Shown here one piece after another: positions 1 through 10,516 of a stretch of 64,000 nucleotides of DNA. Both the position numbers and the translations under genes were made by a program. Source of the stretch: Melampsora larici-populina 98AG31. Taxonomy: Eukaryota; Basidiomycota; Pucciniomycetes; Pucciniales; Melampsoraceae. The number at the start of each line of letters is the position of its first letter. Positions within the stretch are counted from its first letter, which is position 1. The stretch is from assembly GCF_000204055.1 (NCBI RefSeq), contig NW_006768767.1, positions 1,280,168-1,344,167 of the forward strand. Reading direction: 5' to 3'. The notes under the pieces are model-generated. The model was not told where the DNA came from, did no database searches, and saw only the letters and a program-made list of their open reading frames with translations.

Positions 1-657
1 CAACTATGCAAGCACTGGAAACAGGTCAGTGGGGATAATATTCAACACCCAACATGCTTTCACTGTCGTGTTCTATCCTGCAAATCTGATCGCCTTCCAT
101 CAACTTAGAGCTCTGTATTTTGCACCTCTGCGTTCTGCATACACCAAATACTGCAACACATTTTATCCCAGTCTGACTTCAAGGACTGTGCGATTGACCC
201 AAGGGCGGCGTACCCCTTGGCCTGAGTGGGCCGAAAGCCATTGTACTCCTCATGGCGTGGTACCAGGTTTCAAAATGCTCTCCAGCCCGAAGAGTCTGTA
301 CCGCCTTGCCGATAGTAAGTAAATCTTGACATCATGCGGTTGAATTTGACCCCTAAGAGCTTTATCAAGGATTTCTCATGCAGATTACTTTTATGAAATG
401 AAGTGTTGATCATTCCAGAACTTAAAGCTATATGCTACAAGCAAATCATTGACTCCTTGGATGTGAGATATGTGATCTCTGAGATAGACAGTTCAGTTTT
501 CCAGGAGCACGAAGAATTGCGTGTGGCAGCTTATAAGTTCATGCGGAAAAACTGGAAGTCGTACGAAACCAAGGATATTGCTTCCTTTATCAAAAATCTA
601 TCACAAGAGGAGGCGGAGCTTGTTTCAGAACACATACTGAAGAATCTTACTCCTTGA
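1..657 (+). CDS. MATH/BTB-like gene copy A, 3' part (exons 7-9)
   Basis: The 5' part lies outside the window. Visible exons are about 1..24, 109..314 and 404..657, with GT-AG introns, matching exons 7, 8 and 9 of the complete copies E and F; the last exon is 254 nt, as in B and F. The product carries the family hallmarks ALYFAPLRSAY, PWPEWAE, SPKSLYRLAD and, across the last intron, LIIPELKAICYKQIIDSL. This pattern fits the second half of a fungal BTB/POZ domain plus a BACK-like helical tail. BTB proteins usually act as dimeric adaptors, often for Cullin-3 ubiquitin ligases; that role is inferred from the family. No stop or frameshift is seen in the visible part. Confidence 0.72.
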
Positions 658-1534
658 AATAAAATTTTATACTCTTATATTTGTGAAAGTTCTTTCGTTG
701 ATTCATATTGAGATTATGGCATGGTATGACTTTGTGTGACATATACGAGTAATGCTTTTCTCATGATGTAGTGATTCAATATCGTTGTAAGTATATGGGG
801 CCTAAGAAGTAGAACTTGTAGTTTACTTTTCTCTTTCTCTTCACTGACTTTTTCCTATCACTGAAAGAAGCTTTGCTCTTATAGTCACTATATGATTGGT
901 GTGCCACTGTAATGAACAACAAGATCATTTCTCATAGTCAGGTAATTATATTTTGCTCTTGTGATGATGATGAAATGATTGATACCAACTCTTTCCCATC
1001 ACTACAAGCAGCTTTTCTCGTTTGGTCACTGTGATCTATCTACCATCAAAGTCACTGACAAGCTATTTCCCTCATTGGTAACCATCAGGTGTCGTCATAT
1101 TACAACAACATTGACACCACCCTCCTCATGAAGTTATGATACAAAATGTGAAATTGTGCACCCAGATGACCTGTTCTTTTGAATTCCTGGTATCCAAGAT
1201 TGTAGCTGCATGAATGAAAGCGATCAGATAGAAGTCACTTTGAGGAAAAAGTCTATAAGAAGATTGGATGTAGGATTGATCCCTAGGTATTTATGATTAC
1301 ACGATCTTTGAAGTTCAATTCCTGGTTGCAGTGACCGGATGTCATGATGGGAATCTTGGTTTCGTCAGGCAAGCTTCGAGTCAAGGTAATGGGCTTCTTT
1401 TTCTTGTATTGGCGATGCGTCAAATTGTTGTAAGGCCCATTCTACGATTTGCTAGCAATTTTAAGAGATCAGTAAAACATCAGTATCAGACTCAGATCCA
1501 TTGATTCAAATTTGCAAGACTCACAGAAGTTGGA
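658..1534. other. intergenic, no gene seen
   Basis: AT-rich spacer between BTB copy A and the converging minus-strand DUF7918-like gene. It must contain both 3' ends. No long reading frame, repeat or RNA gene was recognised. Confidence 0.6.
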
Positions 1535-2865
1535 TCATATAGATATCGTCTCCACCTTCACTCGCTTCTGGTCAATTTCGTCAACTTCTGTCTTAGCCAT
1601 AACTCGTTTCGTTTGATCGAGTTGCGTGTCAACGTCTGTGATACAGTGGCTTACCGACTCCAACTTCACAGGTTTGCTATCAACTTGCTGAGCTGAACTG
1701 CTACTTGTTTGGGTGAGTTTATTGGGGGAATACAATATTTGCTCATCATCATCGTCATCATCGAGTAGAATTGGGTTTTCGTAACTCGAAAAGGATTTGG
1801 TAGGTTGTTTGTCATCACACAGATCAATGACCAATGATTTGCTAGCGCTTGTCTTTGGTTTGACTTCAGGCTTAGTTTCCTGGCGAGTCAAATCGGATGA
1901 AGGTCCAGATTGGGACGTGAGCCGAGGCGGAGATTGCAGTTGGATATCTGGCAGTGGTAGTGGACTGACGGTTGGAGGAATGAAGCCGGCACTGATCAGC
2001 ATACCTAACATAATTTCAAAAAATCAGTTTGAAAACTATATTCAAGACAGATAAAAGAATATCAAAGGAGCCAGTAGAGTATTCAAGCTTACTGCGAGAC
2101 CTATACTTCCACACGAATCGCAGATAAGGCGTGGAATGGACCTCGCGAGTGCTATAAGCTATTGAGGATCGGTTTATCGGTGCACTAGTCGATTGTCCGA
2201 GGCTACAAGGAAACATCAAGTCAGCAAGCTTCGAGCGATAAAATATAAATGACAGCTACAGATCTAAATCATAAGGCTGAGCAGGAAGGACTAACCCAAT
2301 GATATGTGGAATCATACTAGCTTGCTTGTTCCGTTCAGAGAGCTTGCTTGTTGATGCGAGAGATGGAACGAAACCATTATTGCTTGGTCTCTGTGGACCC
2401 AAGGTACAACGGAAAAATTCTACAGACACCGTGCCCAGGTTTTTAGCAATTTGCTCTGGATGACTGTCATCTTCCTCTACGAAAAGCACCCAAAACATAG
2501 ATAATCAGTCAGCTCAGGGTTGCAAGGTCAATTAGAAGAGAAAGAAGCTGACCAGAAAGTTCAATCTTTGAAAACTTGAACGGCATCAATTTAGTATCAT
2601 CCCCTGGTAAATAGATCCCGTGAAAGGTTGATTCAAACGAACAAACATGGCGAGGGTATACAAAGCTAGAAATCAAGACTCCATCACAATAAAGTCTCAC
2701 TATACAATCATAATGTGACTTTGGTCCTGAGAGCTTAACCTGAAAGGTTTGGTCTGGTGTTGATTCACAAAAGACGGTGAAGGGCCAGTTTGCTGGATTG
2801 GTATACTCAGTTAAAGGAATCCCATTGCAAATGAGATTCGCTTGGACGTCATTCGACTGTGGCAT
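1535..2865 (-). CDS. DUF7918-like uncharacterised protein, 4 exons, 357 aa
   Basis: Spliced model: complement of 1535..2004, 2093..2202, 2296..2476 and 2553..2865. All introns are GT-AG with matching phases, giving 1074 nt. The N-terminal ~165 residues (start MPQSNDVQANLICNG, then CIVRLYCDGVLISSF, SVEFFRCTLGPQRPSNN) resemble the basidiomycete domain of unknown function DUF7918, a predicted beta-rich domain. The C-terminal part is disordered, with a KSLVIDLCDD segment near residues 258-267 and PILLDDDDDD near 279-288; both look like SUMO-interacting motifs (hydrophobic core followed by acidic residues). The function is unknown and the SUMO idea is inference. It reads as an intact host gene, convergent with BTB copy A. 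Confidence 0.7.
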
Positions 2866-4183
2866 GATATAGATTAGTCTTCTTCAGAGTTGATCTAACG
2901 ATACCTGGTTGTAGAAATGTGCTTGTGACTTGTTGAGAAGAGGATACAGGACGAGCTTCATTTCATGACCATCCTCGTTCTTATATATATCATCCGTAGC
3001 AGATGATCAGCAACTGTTTGACGAAATTTTGACAAAGGGTCTGGATGAAATGTACGTACTAGGGATTGTAGTGATGTGGTTACGCGACTGCGGTCAACAT
3101 CCATCCAGCGCTGCCGTCACAAAACTTCTGACAAAACTCCAATTAAGCCAGATTCGATGCGGAAGTTTCATGGTCGGCACAACAGAATTTAATATTCACC
3201 AAACCAGGCACTCGAGTGGATTAACGAGGAGATCACACGAGGAGATTGCAGTATCGACGCTATCACCAAGAAAACGCTGAAAAGTGAATTGCACGTTAAC
3301 CATACTGACTCAGACCATCTTTGCTTCCATTAAATTACTCTTCACAAGCTTAGGTTTATTCTTTATATTTCGATCATTTTCATTTCTACTTTCTTTTCTG
3401 ATTCTCAGTTTCTGTGTAAATACCATTTATTACAATTCATTAACTCTCACGTAAATAGTCTACGTTGGTTCTGAGACCGCTAGCTATATAGCCTAACACA
3501 ATCTTTAAGCTACATGGCTGGTTTGGGGGGGGGCCGGTAGGCCGTGGGTCTGCAAACCGTGTAGGCTCTCTGCGTGGTCGGGTGTAGGGGTGCGTGGGGA
3601 GGCAAAAGAAAAATTGAATGAGGTGTCGAACGAACTATTACCTCTTGAAGAAAATGTCGAATTTGTGCTGTGAAGATGGGATGAGTGGGGAAATTTTCTC
3701 TACTGGAAAATTTCCCTCTCTGCGTACCCATGTCCTAGTGGTACGACATCGGTTCTTTCGGGTTCTGTCTCGGTACTCCTCCTTCGAGTACCGAGGACCT
3801 TTTTGTTTTTGCTCACCCCGTATTTTGATGGAACTAAACAGGTGCCGTCGTGCCTTTGGGCACCTGTTACATTGATGTACGGCATCTGAAGACTGGCAGA
3901 GGTTGTGATTCAATTTGTTGAGACTCGGAGGAGGCGAGTTTTCAAAGAGGAAACAAGCTGTCTCAAAATAAAGGAAGCCTTCTTTCAAAAGGCCAAACAG
4001 GGTATACATATGAAGACTGTCATGGCATGGATACATAAGCCGTTGTCTCAAAACCGAACGCACAATACAATCCAACTGAGACCATATATATAGAGATAAA
4101 ATATTGAAATCCTCACCAGATATTCAAGAAGTGTAGCAGAATCTTCTGGAGTTCACAGAATATGGAGGTTCTTTTTGTGTACC
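2866..4183. other. intergenic spacer with three strong hairpins
   Basis: It lies between the start of the DUF7918-like gene and the 3' end of the phosphatase gene, so it includes the upstream region of the former. Several overlapping ORFs on both strands at 3510-4093 have no recognisable product and cross perfect inverted repeats, so I do not call them genes. Confidence 0.5.
3688..3868. repeat. cluster of three perfect hairpins
   Basis: Stems: 3688-3698 with 3706-3716 (11 bp, loop 7), 3769-3778 with 3786-3795 (10 bp, loop 7), and 3837-3846 with 3859-3868 (10 bp, loop 12). All are perfectly complementary. They could be part of a foldback element or a structured transcript. No element ends or target duplication were identified. 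Confidence 0.6.
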
Positions 4184-5107
4184 TCACCACATCGAAGGAT
4201 TGAGTCCTTCTATGAGCTCAGGGTCATCACGATATTGTTTAGCCCACTCTGTGAAGCCCCCGCGGAGTACAATAATTTGTTGAGCCTCGTCACGGCATCG
4301 AGCCTCAGGCCCGAAAGGAAGTGACGATTTGATCAAACCCTGTTGATTTCCATTGAAATCACCGATGATTGATTGTCAGCGTGGTCAATGATGCCTTGGT
4401 ATCGGAGGCTGGTATGTAAGTTTCTACCCACCTTTTCGAGACATTCTTCCCTCATCACAGCGTAGGTATTGGCAGCACTAGGACCCCTTTGCTCTATTGA
4501 TGCAGATACAGAATAGAAATTGTCGACCCAAGAAACTCATGTCAGGAAGACTTGAAATCATATCAGTTCAACATCAAGCATCTGGAGATTACGCGTACGT
4601 GATAATGCACAGTGGAAAAAAACGTGCGGGATATCTTTCAAACGTTCGATAAGAGAGCGACACTCTTCTCGAAAAACTATAGACGCAACATGATGACACC
4701 CAGGGATGTGACCACCCTGATGGAAAACAAGATGATCCGAAGCCGACCAAACACAATAAGAGGTCGTCAGTAGCAGGTTTTGTGAGGCGATCGATGCACC
4801 TTCTTGATTCGAATCTGACTGACCAAGAAATCATCATCTGATTCGGTCAAAGAATCAAAATCAATTCTTCTTGTACTCATACTACAATCTGGCTAATTGC
4901 CTTAAAAGAGGATGCATACCTCTCACATCTACCACTGCCCCTACACAAATGACCAACCAAAACCGAAAGTAAAACGAACAGGGGTATATATGAGTGAATG
5001 TATGGAGATTAGTTGAACTACATGAGATTCCTACAATCCTTGTTCACTGTTCCAGATTTGATCAGAGCCGCAATAACTTGAGGTGAAGCATAAGTATATA
5101 GACTCAT
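4184..5107 (-). CDS. Cdc25/rhodanese-family phosphatase (Ibp1/Ych1/Acr2-like), 6 exons, 147 aa
   Basis: Spliced model: complement of 4184..4339, 4432..4493, 4599..4716, 4824..4837, 4920..4940 and 5035..5107, totalling 444 nt with all introns GT-AG and phases consistent. The start MSLYTYASPQVIAALI is followed by AVVDVRDDDFLGGHIPG, the typical rhodanese entry, and HCALSQQR at residues 71-78, a complete HCX5R active site with Cys72 and Arg78. RGPSAANTYA and VLRGGFTEWAKQY follow. Length and order match small eukaryotic Cdc25-like phosphatases such as fission yeast Ibp1 (about 138 aa) and related arsenate reductases. Expected activity is phosphatase or arsenate reductase in cytosol or nucleus. The model needs two micro-exons, of 21 and 14 nt. 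It is divergent from BTB copy B. Confidence 0.88.
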
Positions 5108-5400
5108 TCTGAGCAATGACATCGATATCGTGATGACCAATCAACTAATCCCGATGGCAAGAGATGACGCATCGGATTTTGACTCCAAACTTCAAAGCCC
5201 TTTCTCGATATTAGCATATATCGACATGTGTATGTATGTATGTTATGTGATGGTGGATGGGGCGACCCGCCCTGCGCCTGAAAGCTGACCTGCCCTGACG
5301 CGCCTGATTCCATCTGCACTTCATTTTTGTATGAAAGGCAACAAAAGGCAACAAAAGGCAACCTTTCCGTTTTCATAACACTTCACTACCCTTTGGTATC
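5108..5400. promoter_or_regulatory. divergent intergenic region (phosphatase gene / BTB copy B)
   Basis: About 290 bp separates the two divergently oriented start codons, so promoters for both genes should lie here. It contains a short direct triplication of a 'caacaaaagg'-type motif near 5338-5362, close to the BTB start. No classical TATA box can be assigned with confidence. Confidence 0.45.
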
Positions 5401-5716
5401 ATGTCAGAGACACGCACGATAACAGTGAGTCGAATTCCGCATACGAATCACTGATCGTACTCATGAGTACTGACATCTTGAGCTCTGCTTTCCTTCCCAA
5501 CCTGACAGACTCGCGGGCAATTTCATAATGTCACTGATCATCTAAGGTCGGATGGGTATACTAGTGTTGCCGTGATCACTTCGGAAGACAATTGTCCTCA
5601 TCAATTTAAGCTCTGCACGCGAAAACCTGCGACGACAGTGCCAACGATGGCATCGCCAATATTCGGTGGAATAGGATCTGTTGAAGGAGAATTGGTCGTC
5701 CATCTAAGTGATACGG

Positions 5717-6105
5717 TGTAAGGTTTCACTATCCTTCACTCGAATACTAAGAACGGGACACTGTGAAAGACACAGCAAAGGGTTTTCTATAACCCAAGAG
5801 ACCTGATCTAAATTTCAATACCAACAGGAACTCGTCTGGTTCCGAAGGATAGAGGGCAGGGATCAGTCCCGATATCTCTCAGCAATCCTACAACATATAA
5901 TGAATGAAACAATGAAATGAAATAAGGACTTTACCTGGTTCCGAAGGATAGAGGGCAGGGATCAGTCCCGATATCTCTAAGGAACCAGAATCCAGAAAAG
6001 AATGAAAATAGAATATATATATAAGTCTTAAGTGGTTTAAGTGTAAGTATTAAATATTAATAGTAAGTAGTCTTATGAGGTTGTGTAATGACCGTAGGTC
6101 TTACA
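5717..6105. mobile_element. solo LTR (389 bp) in exon 2 of BTB copy B
   Basis: The segment begins TGTAAG and ends CTTACA, the usual inverted TG..CA ends, and is flanked by 5-bp direct repeats TACGG at 5712-5716 and 6106-6110. This is the signature of an LTR retrotransposon reduced to a solo LTR by recombination. It does not resemble the LTRs of the two full Ty3 elements in this window, so it marks a third family. Confidence 0.85.
5836..5978 (+). repeat. 44-bp direct duplication inside the solo LTR
   Basis: Positions 5836-5879 and 5935-5978 carry the same 44 bases, starting CTGGTTCCGAAGG and ending GATATCTCT, separated by 55 bp. This could be a repeated regulatory or structural module of the LTR. 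Confidence 0.85.
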
Positions 6106-6856
6106 TACGGTGCACAAAATGTATTCCGATTGGACCATGACATGGGAGGTTAGCTCAAGCCACCAAGTGATCACCCAAATTTCGATATTGACGTTGGGTT
6201 CTTGCGCGCGAATCAATACCTTGACATAATGCGGGCATCGTTCAGTTTAGGACTCAGTCATCTGGACTTTTCGGGATTGATTCAGGAAGATTTCAGGTGA
6301 TAAGTCAGGTTACTGTCTCTCCATACAGCGACCCACTCGCATGGAAGACTATTGTCTTGGGCAAACCGCAGACAGTGCTTGCGAATTATCCTCCTAATGT
6401 AAGTACGCATGACGCACGCGAATCCAAGTAGAGCATTGAACCTTTGCCACGACATGCGATTCCAGGGCAAACTGTACTTCATTGCAACTTGGTCCCGTCA
6501 AGGACAATCATCTGAATTGCAGAGTACGCAACGCGAGTTGGATGAGCTGAAAAAAGCAATGACACAAATGCGCACCTCGATGTTTGAAACTTTCAACCGC
6601 CCCTTGATTGAAATTACTCATTTGGTCTTTCGCTCAAAACGCAGTGGGGTATCCAAACATTTGTATGTTCCGAGTCATGTCCTTGAAAAATATGAATACT
6701 TTCAAAGATGTCAGTACAAAGTATTTCATTACGTGCTATGTGGTTACCCAACGTGCCTGACTGTCATTTTGTGACTCTATCCAGGCCATTCAGCAGAATA
6801 CTCTGAGACCGAATGTGGGCATGAATCACAGCGTGAAGCAAATCAGACAGGAAGCC

Positions 6857-6885
6857 TGAGTGAAGGTTTGTACAGCGACGATTCC
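6857..6885 (+). repeat. 29-bp target duplication, left copy (right copy 17158-17186)
   Basis: Positions 6857-6885 and 17158-17186 are identical over 29 bp and flank the Ty3 element. Comparison with exon 5 of copies E and F (146 nt each) shows that only one copy belongs to the gene. It is therefore a true duplication made during insertion or repair, far longer than the 4-6 bp made by Ty3-type integrases. Confidence 0.88.
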
Positions 6886-7832
6886 TGTCAGCCCCGAGCC
6901 CTATTACTAGTACCAAAGGGCTGCCCAAATAACTATAAAATAACAAAAATAATAATTACAACTCATGGCTCAGTTTCAAGAGCCAAGTACATATGTAATT
7001 ACATATAGTTACATATGAAATTACATATGTACATACATGTAGATGTAACCTTTTGGTTATATTATGTAAGATTGCCTTTCACAAGTGCGTATCACAGGAG
7101 TAACACAAGAGTTACACCCGTGCGTAATCAGATAATAATTAAATAATTAAAATTCATGATTACATACGTCAAATGAGTATGTAATCAAACCACAAGTTGT
7201 ACATAAAGGATTCTCAGGGTTTTGAGTATATAAAGAGCTCTCTGACCCGCCAGGAAAATCCATCATCATCATTACATATCATCAAATTATCAGTAAACAT
7301 CATCAATCAGATAAATAAGAGTCCTTGTCCTCTTTCATTAGACATTGTATATTTCTCTAATTGATCATTGCTTTTGTTATTTGTAGAAGTTCTTTTGAAG
7401 ACTTCTTCCAGGAGGTGATCCTTGCAGTACTGCTCAAGTTATTAAGGGAATTCAATAACTTGAGAAACTCTAAATTCACGGGAGTTCCTCTGTGTTCAGA
7501 GTTTAAAGAACTTTAAATATCACTAGGTGATATTTCCCTTGTGTAATAAACTCTAGAGTAGAGTGTTATTAGCTTGGGCACGAAACTAGACTGTAGTTTC
7601 TACTCTTATTCCTGCTAGAAGACTCCTGTCTTGCATTAATTCCCGGATTGATATCCAAACCCTCTGTTAAGAGGTCATCTAACTGAAGTCAGTGCGGATT
7701 TGATCCCACTGCTTCTTTTATAACATTATTTAAAACTTTAAATAAGTTTCCCACGCTAATAATAAACTCAGTTTATTATTCTCATCCTTTTCTTTAGTGA
7801 CTTACTAGCCTGAAAGACGCTAGTAGCTCACA
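6886..7832 (+). repeat. 5' LTR of Ty3 element 1 (about 947 bp)
   Basis: It starts TGTCAGCCCC and ends most plausibly at CTCACA (7832), which gives canonical TG..CA ends directly before the putative primer site. The first ~650 bp are nearly identical to the 3' LTR. The last ~300 bp contain successive hairpins near 7543-7571, 7721-7746 and 7758-7780, and ACTAGC..GCTAGT at 7804-7823. Confidence 0.85.
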
Positions 7833-7835
7833 ATT

Positions 7836-7850
7836 TGGGGGCCTCATCGT
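7836..7850 (+). promoter_or_regulatory. putative primer-binding site
   Basis: TGGGGGCCTCATCG begins 3 bp after the inferred LTR end. Its first part resembles the tRNA-Pro primer site used by many retroelements (TGGGGGCTCG), but the match breaks after about eight bases. Assignment is tentative; the host tRNA set would settle it. Confidence 0.4.
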
Positions 7851-9404
7851 GTTTTTTGAACCCTTTATATTTTTTTTTTGAGTTGTTATCTCAATCTTTT
7901 TTCATAGAAAACTAAAAACAAAAACATATCAGTTTTATTTTATATCTACATTTTTTTTTTGACCTGTTTTACTTGAAAACTGAGTGAGCTCAGCATTTTT
8001 CAAAATCAGGAGAATAGGTTGGAGGAAAGAAATAAATCATTTCCCCCCTCCAATTTTCGCATTTTTTTTTATTTTTTTTATTATTTTCAATTGTTTGGAT
8101 CATTAGTTGATCCAATATATTTGAATTACATATTGAACAGGGTTGTGTTGCATAAATAAACACCTGTAAGCCACCTTTTTGATATTGTAATTGGCCTGCA
8201 CGCGCCAATTACAATTACATATACAGTCAGGTGACTTGTATACATATACACAAGTAATCCCAACAAGCCCCGCGCGTGGTCCGACAGCCACAACGCTACA
8301 GTACTCTACTGCACTTCGACATTCAAGATCTCGAAGGCTGCAGCTCAGCAACCCTCAACCCACACATCACTCAATCAAAGATCCCGCCGTCTATTCGACA
8401 TCACTGTCGAATCCTTTCGAACTCGCAGTCGGTGTTGATTGTTCCACGAGTTGTGGCTTCCCGCTACGAACTCCAGGAGCATTCGTCCCGCTTCGAAAGC
8501 CGCCACAACCGATAAAACACCATTCGATCGAGCCGATCACCGCCGCTTATTCGATCTAAAGACAAACGCCTTTCGTCGTCGAATCCACCAGACGGACAGA
8601 TATTGCTTTCTTCTAATACAAAGTAAGCTGTTGATTGGATCTTTCCATATACATTCCACATCAAGAATAAATTAAACTTACTGTTTGTTTATTTAGTTCT
8701 TTGTTTAGTTCTTTCTTCAATCGAACAACGATTATATTCTTTTTATAACCGCGATCGCGTTCCTTTTGTTTTTGATTTTCTCTCGTATCGACTGAAAAGC
8801 ACGCAAGATCTCTTCGTTCTTGTTCTTCATCGATTAAACCGATCCGTTCAAGAATCGAGCTTTTCGATCGTTTCTTTATCTTATTTTGGTTCAAGTCCTC
8901 TATTGTTTTCACTTATACTTTCAGGAAGGGAGTCATAAAATTCCCTCAGCTTGTCTAGAACAGAAGGATTAACGTGATACTATCTTTTCAGTTCTTAGTT
9001 TTAATCGATTAGTTAAATCGTATTCAGTTCTCTCTTCTTAAAAGATTTGTCGTAATCGAAGACGGTAGATTACAAACGTTACAAGTAAGTCTATCACAGC
9101 TAGTTTGTTAATTACAAGTAATAGCTAATCATTGGTTTTGATTTCATCTTCTGGGTGTTTTTTGTCTAAACAAATTATCTAGAAATCTAATCGATCTTCC
9201 TTAAGCTCAATCAAGTTCATCTTACTTTTCTTGCTCTATAAGAATCAAGTAGTCTCTGAAGAGTAAGTTCTTATTGACTACTGATTGTTGCTACCTAAAT
9301 TGTTTAGCTGGTAAGGCAGTGTCAAACACTAACAAAAAGTTTTTGTCTTGTGTTTTGTTCATTTTTCCATTTCTTTCTTTTCTCTTTATCTTGACCTTCA
9401 AGTG
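7851..9404 (+). other. long leader of Ty3 element 1
   Basis: About 1.5 kb lies between the primer site and the first clearly coding exon of ORF1. It contains T-rich tracts, a moderately GC-rich part at 8180-8620 with short overlapping ORFs on both strands, and no recognised domain. It may hold untranslated leader, upstream exons of ORF1 and introns. Confidence 0.5.
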
Positions 9405-10516
9405 GAAGGGCAGGGTATTGAATTAGAACTACCCGAGATCGAAGAAGCCGATCTAGAAGGTAACGGTACGAGATTCAAATCGGTCTCTCAGCGCATTTCC
9501 GACCGTAGCGATACGGAATCAAGACGATCAGCGTCACCTACGCCATACGCCGAGTCGATCTTCCCTGGAACTACTCCAGGAAGATCACCCGAGCGCTTCC
9601 AGAGCGAGCACCCCGCTAACCTCCAACGTCGTACTGTCGCCACCGAACCGAAGTTCGTGTACACAACCGCACGTTTTTCGGAAGCTCCAAGTAAGTGATA
9701 ATTACTTTATTTAGATTGATTTTTATTCTTTTGGCTTTGTTTTCTCTGTTTAAACAATGTCTGACAAACGAACTTCATCTGTTCGTAGCCGGACCGAACC
9801 AAGTCGCTACGGGAACCTCGTCAAGGACTCAGGACGAGCCGATGGCCGAAGGATCGAACCAAAGGCAGGTCCCTCAGGACAAAGGGAAGGGTCCCGAGGT
9901 AGTAGCAAGAGCTCCACAGGAGCCTCGCAACCTGGTAAGCCATTATCAATTCCTCCACCTATTTTACCTGGCAGCTTACCTTTGTCCTCTGAAACTTTAG
10001 ACGCTGGAGGAGCTGTCCAGGGAAGCGAAGTACCAGGAAGTCTGGCAGAAGCTCAAGCTGGCCTATCTCGAATGGGAAGTAGGCCGAGCGATGGACGACT
10101 CGGATCCGACCAAGCTCAGGCTATGCAAGGAATCCGTCTTCCGATCCAGGAAGAACTGGCAAGTTCTGACCAGGGAGTATTATCTGGACGACAAGAAGAT
10201 CATGGATTGGCTTCGACCCTCCTTCAAGAACGGGACAGTGAACTGGAACCCGAACGATCTCTCCATCAAGGGCTTCTTTCTGAGAAGCGAGGAGAATCAA
10301 GCTCCAGCGGCTACCTCTCGGCCTCAAGCGACCACGGAGGACCGACCCCAAAAGCGCTCCAAGCATTTCCACAACGACAATCGTCACCGATCGGATCGCG
10401 AAGACGCGAGAGCTTATGTGAGAGCTCAGGTAATGATGGGTCAAACCCTCCTCCAAGAGGAGGGTTCCAACAGCTCCAATCGACGCCGAGGCAAGTACAA
10501 TCGTCGAAACAAGTGA
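9405..10516 (+). CDS. ORF1 of Ty3 element 1, spliced, unknown function
   Basis: Likely exons are about 9405..9690 (ELELPEIEEADLEGNG), 9789..9937 (GPNQVATGTSSRTQDEPMAE) and 10003..10516 (YQEVWQKLKLAYLEWEVGRA, KIMDWLRPSFKNG, SIKGFFLRSEE). Donors (GTAAGT, GTAAGC) and acceptors are good and the frame is kept. The last part is aromatic and charged like a real domain and ends in an Arg/Lys-rich, nucleic-acid-binding-like tail with a TGA at 10514-10516. The 5' end and start codon are unresolved. Over 9789-10516 it overlaps the long gag-pol frame in a different reading frame. No known family was recognised. Confidence 0.5.

Noticed and set aside
3510..4093. Overlapping ORFs on both strands (up to 145 codons)
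   Set aside because: They cross three perfect hairpins, have no recognisable domain and no supporting splice or start context.
5712..6110. Possible alternative 3' end of exon 2 at the TAA after VVHLSDTV in copy B
   Set aside because: The stop comes from the inserted solo LTR. The native exon resumes at 6111 after the target duplication.
7990..8912. Short ORFs in both directions in the leader of Ty3 element 1
   Set aside because: No shared composition or domain. They overlap each other on opposite strands and are best explained as leader sequence.
10121..10456. 111-codon minus-strand ORF
   Set aside because: Shadow of the GC-rich ORF1/gag-pol overlap, antisense to a well-supported coding region.
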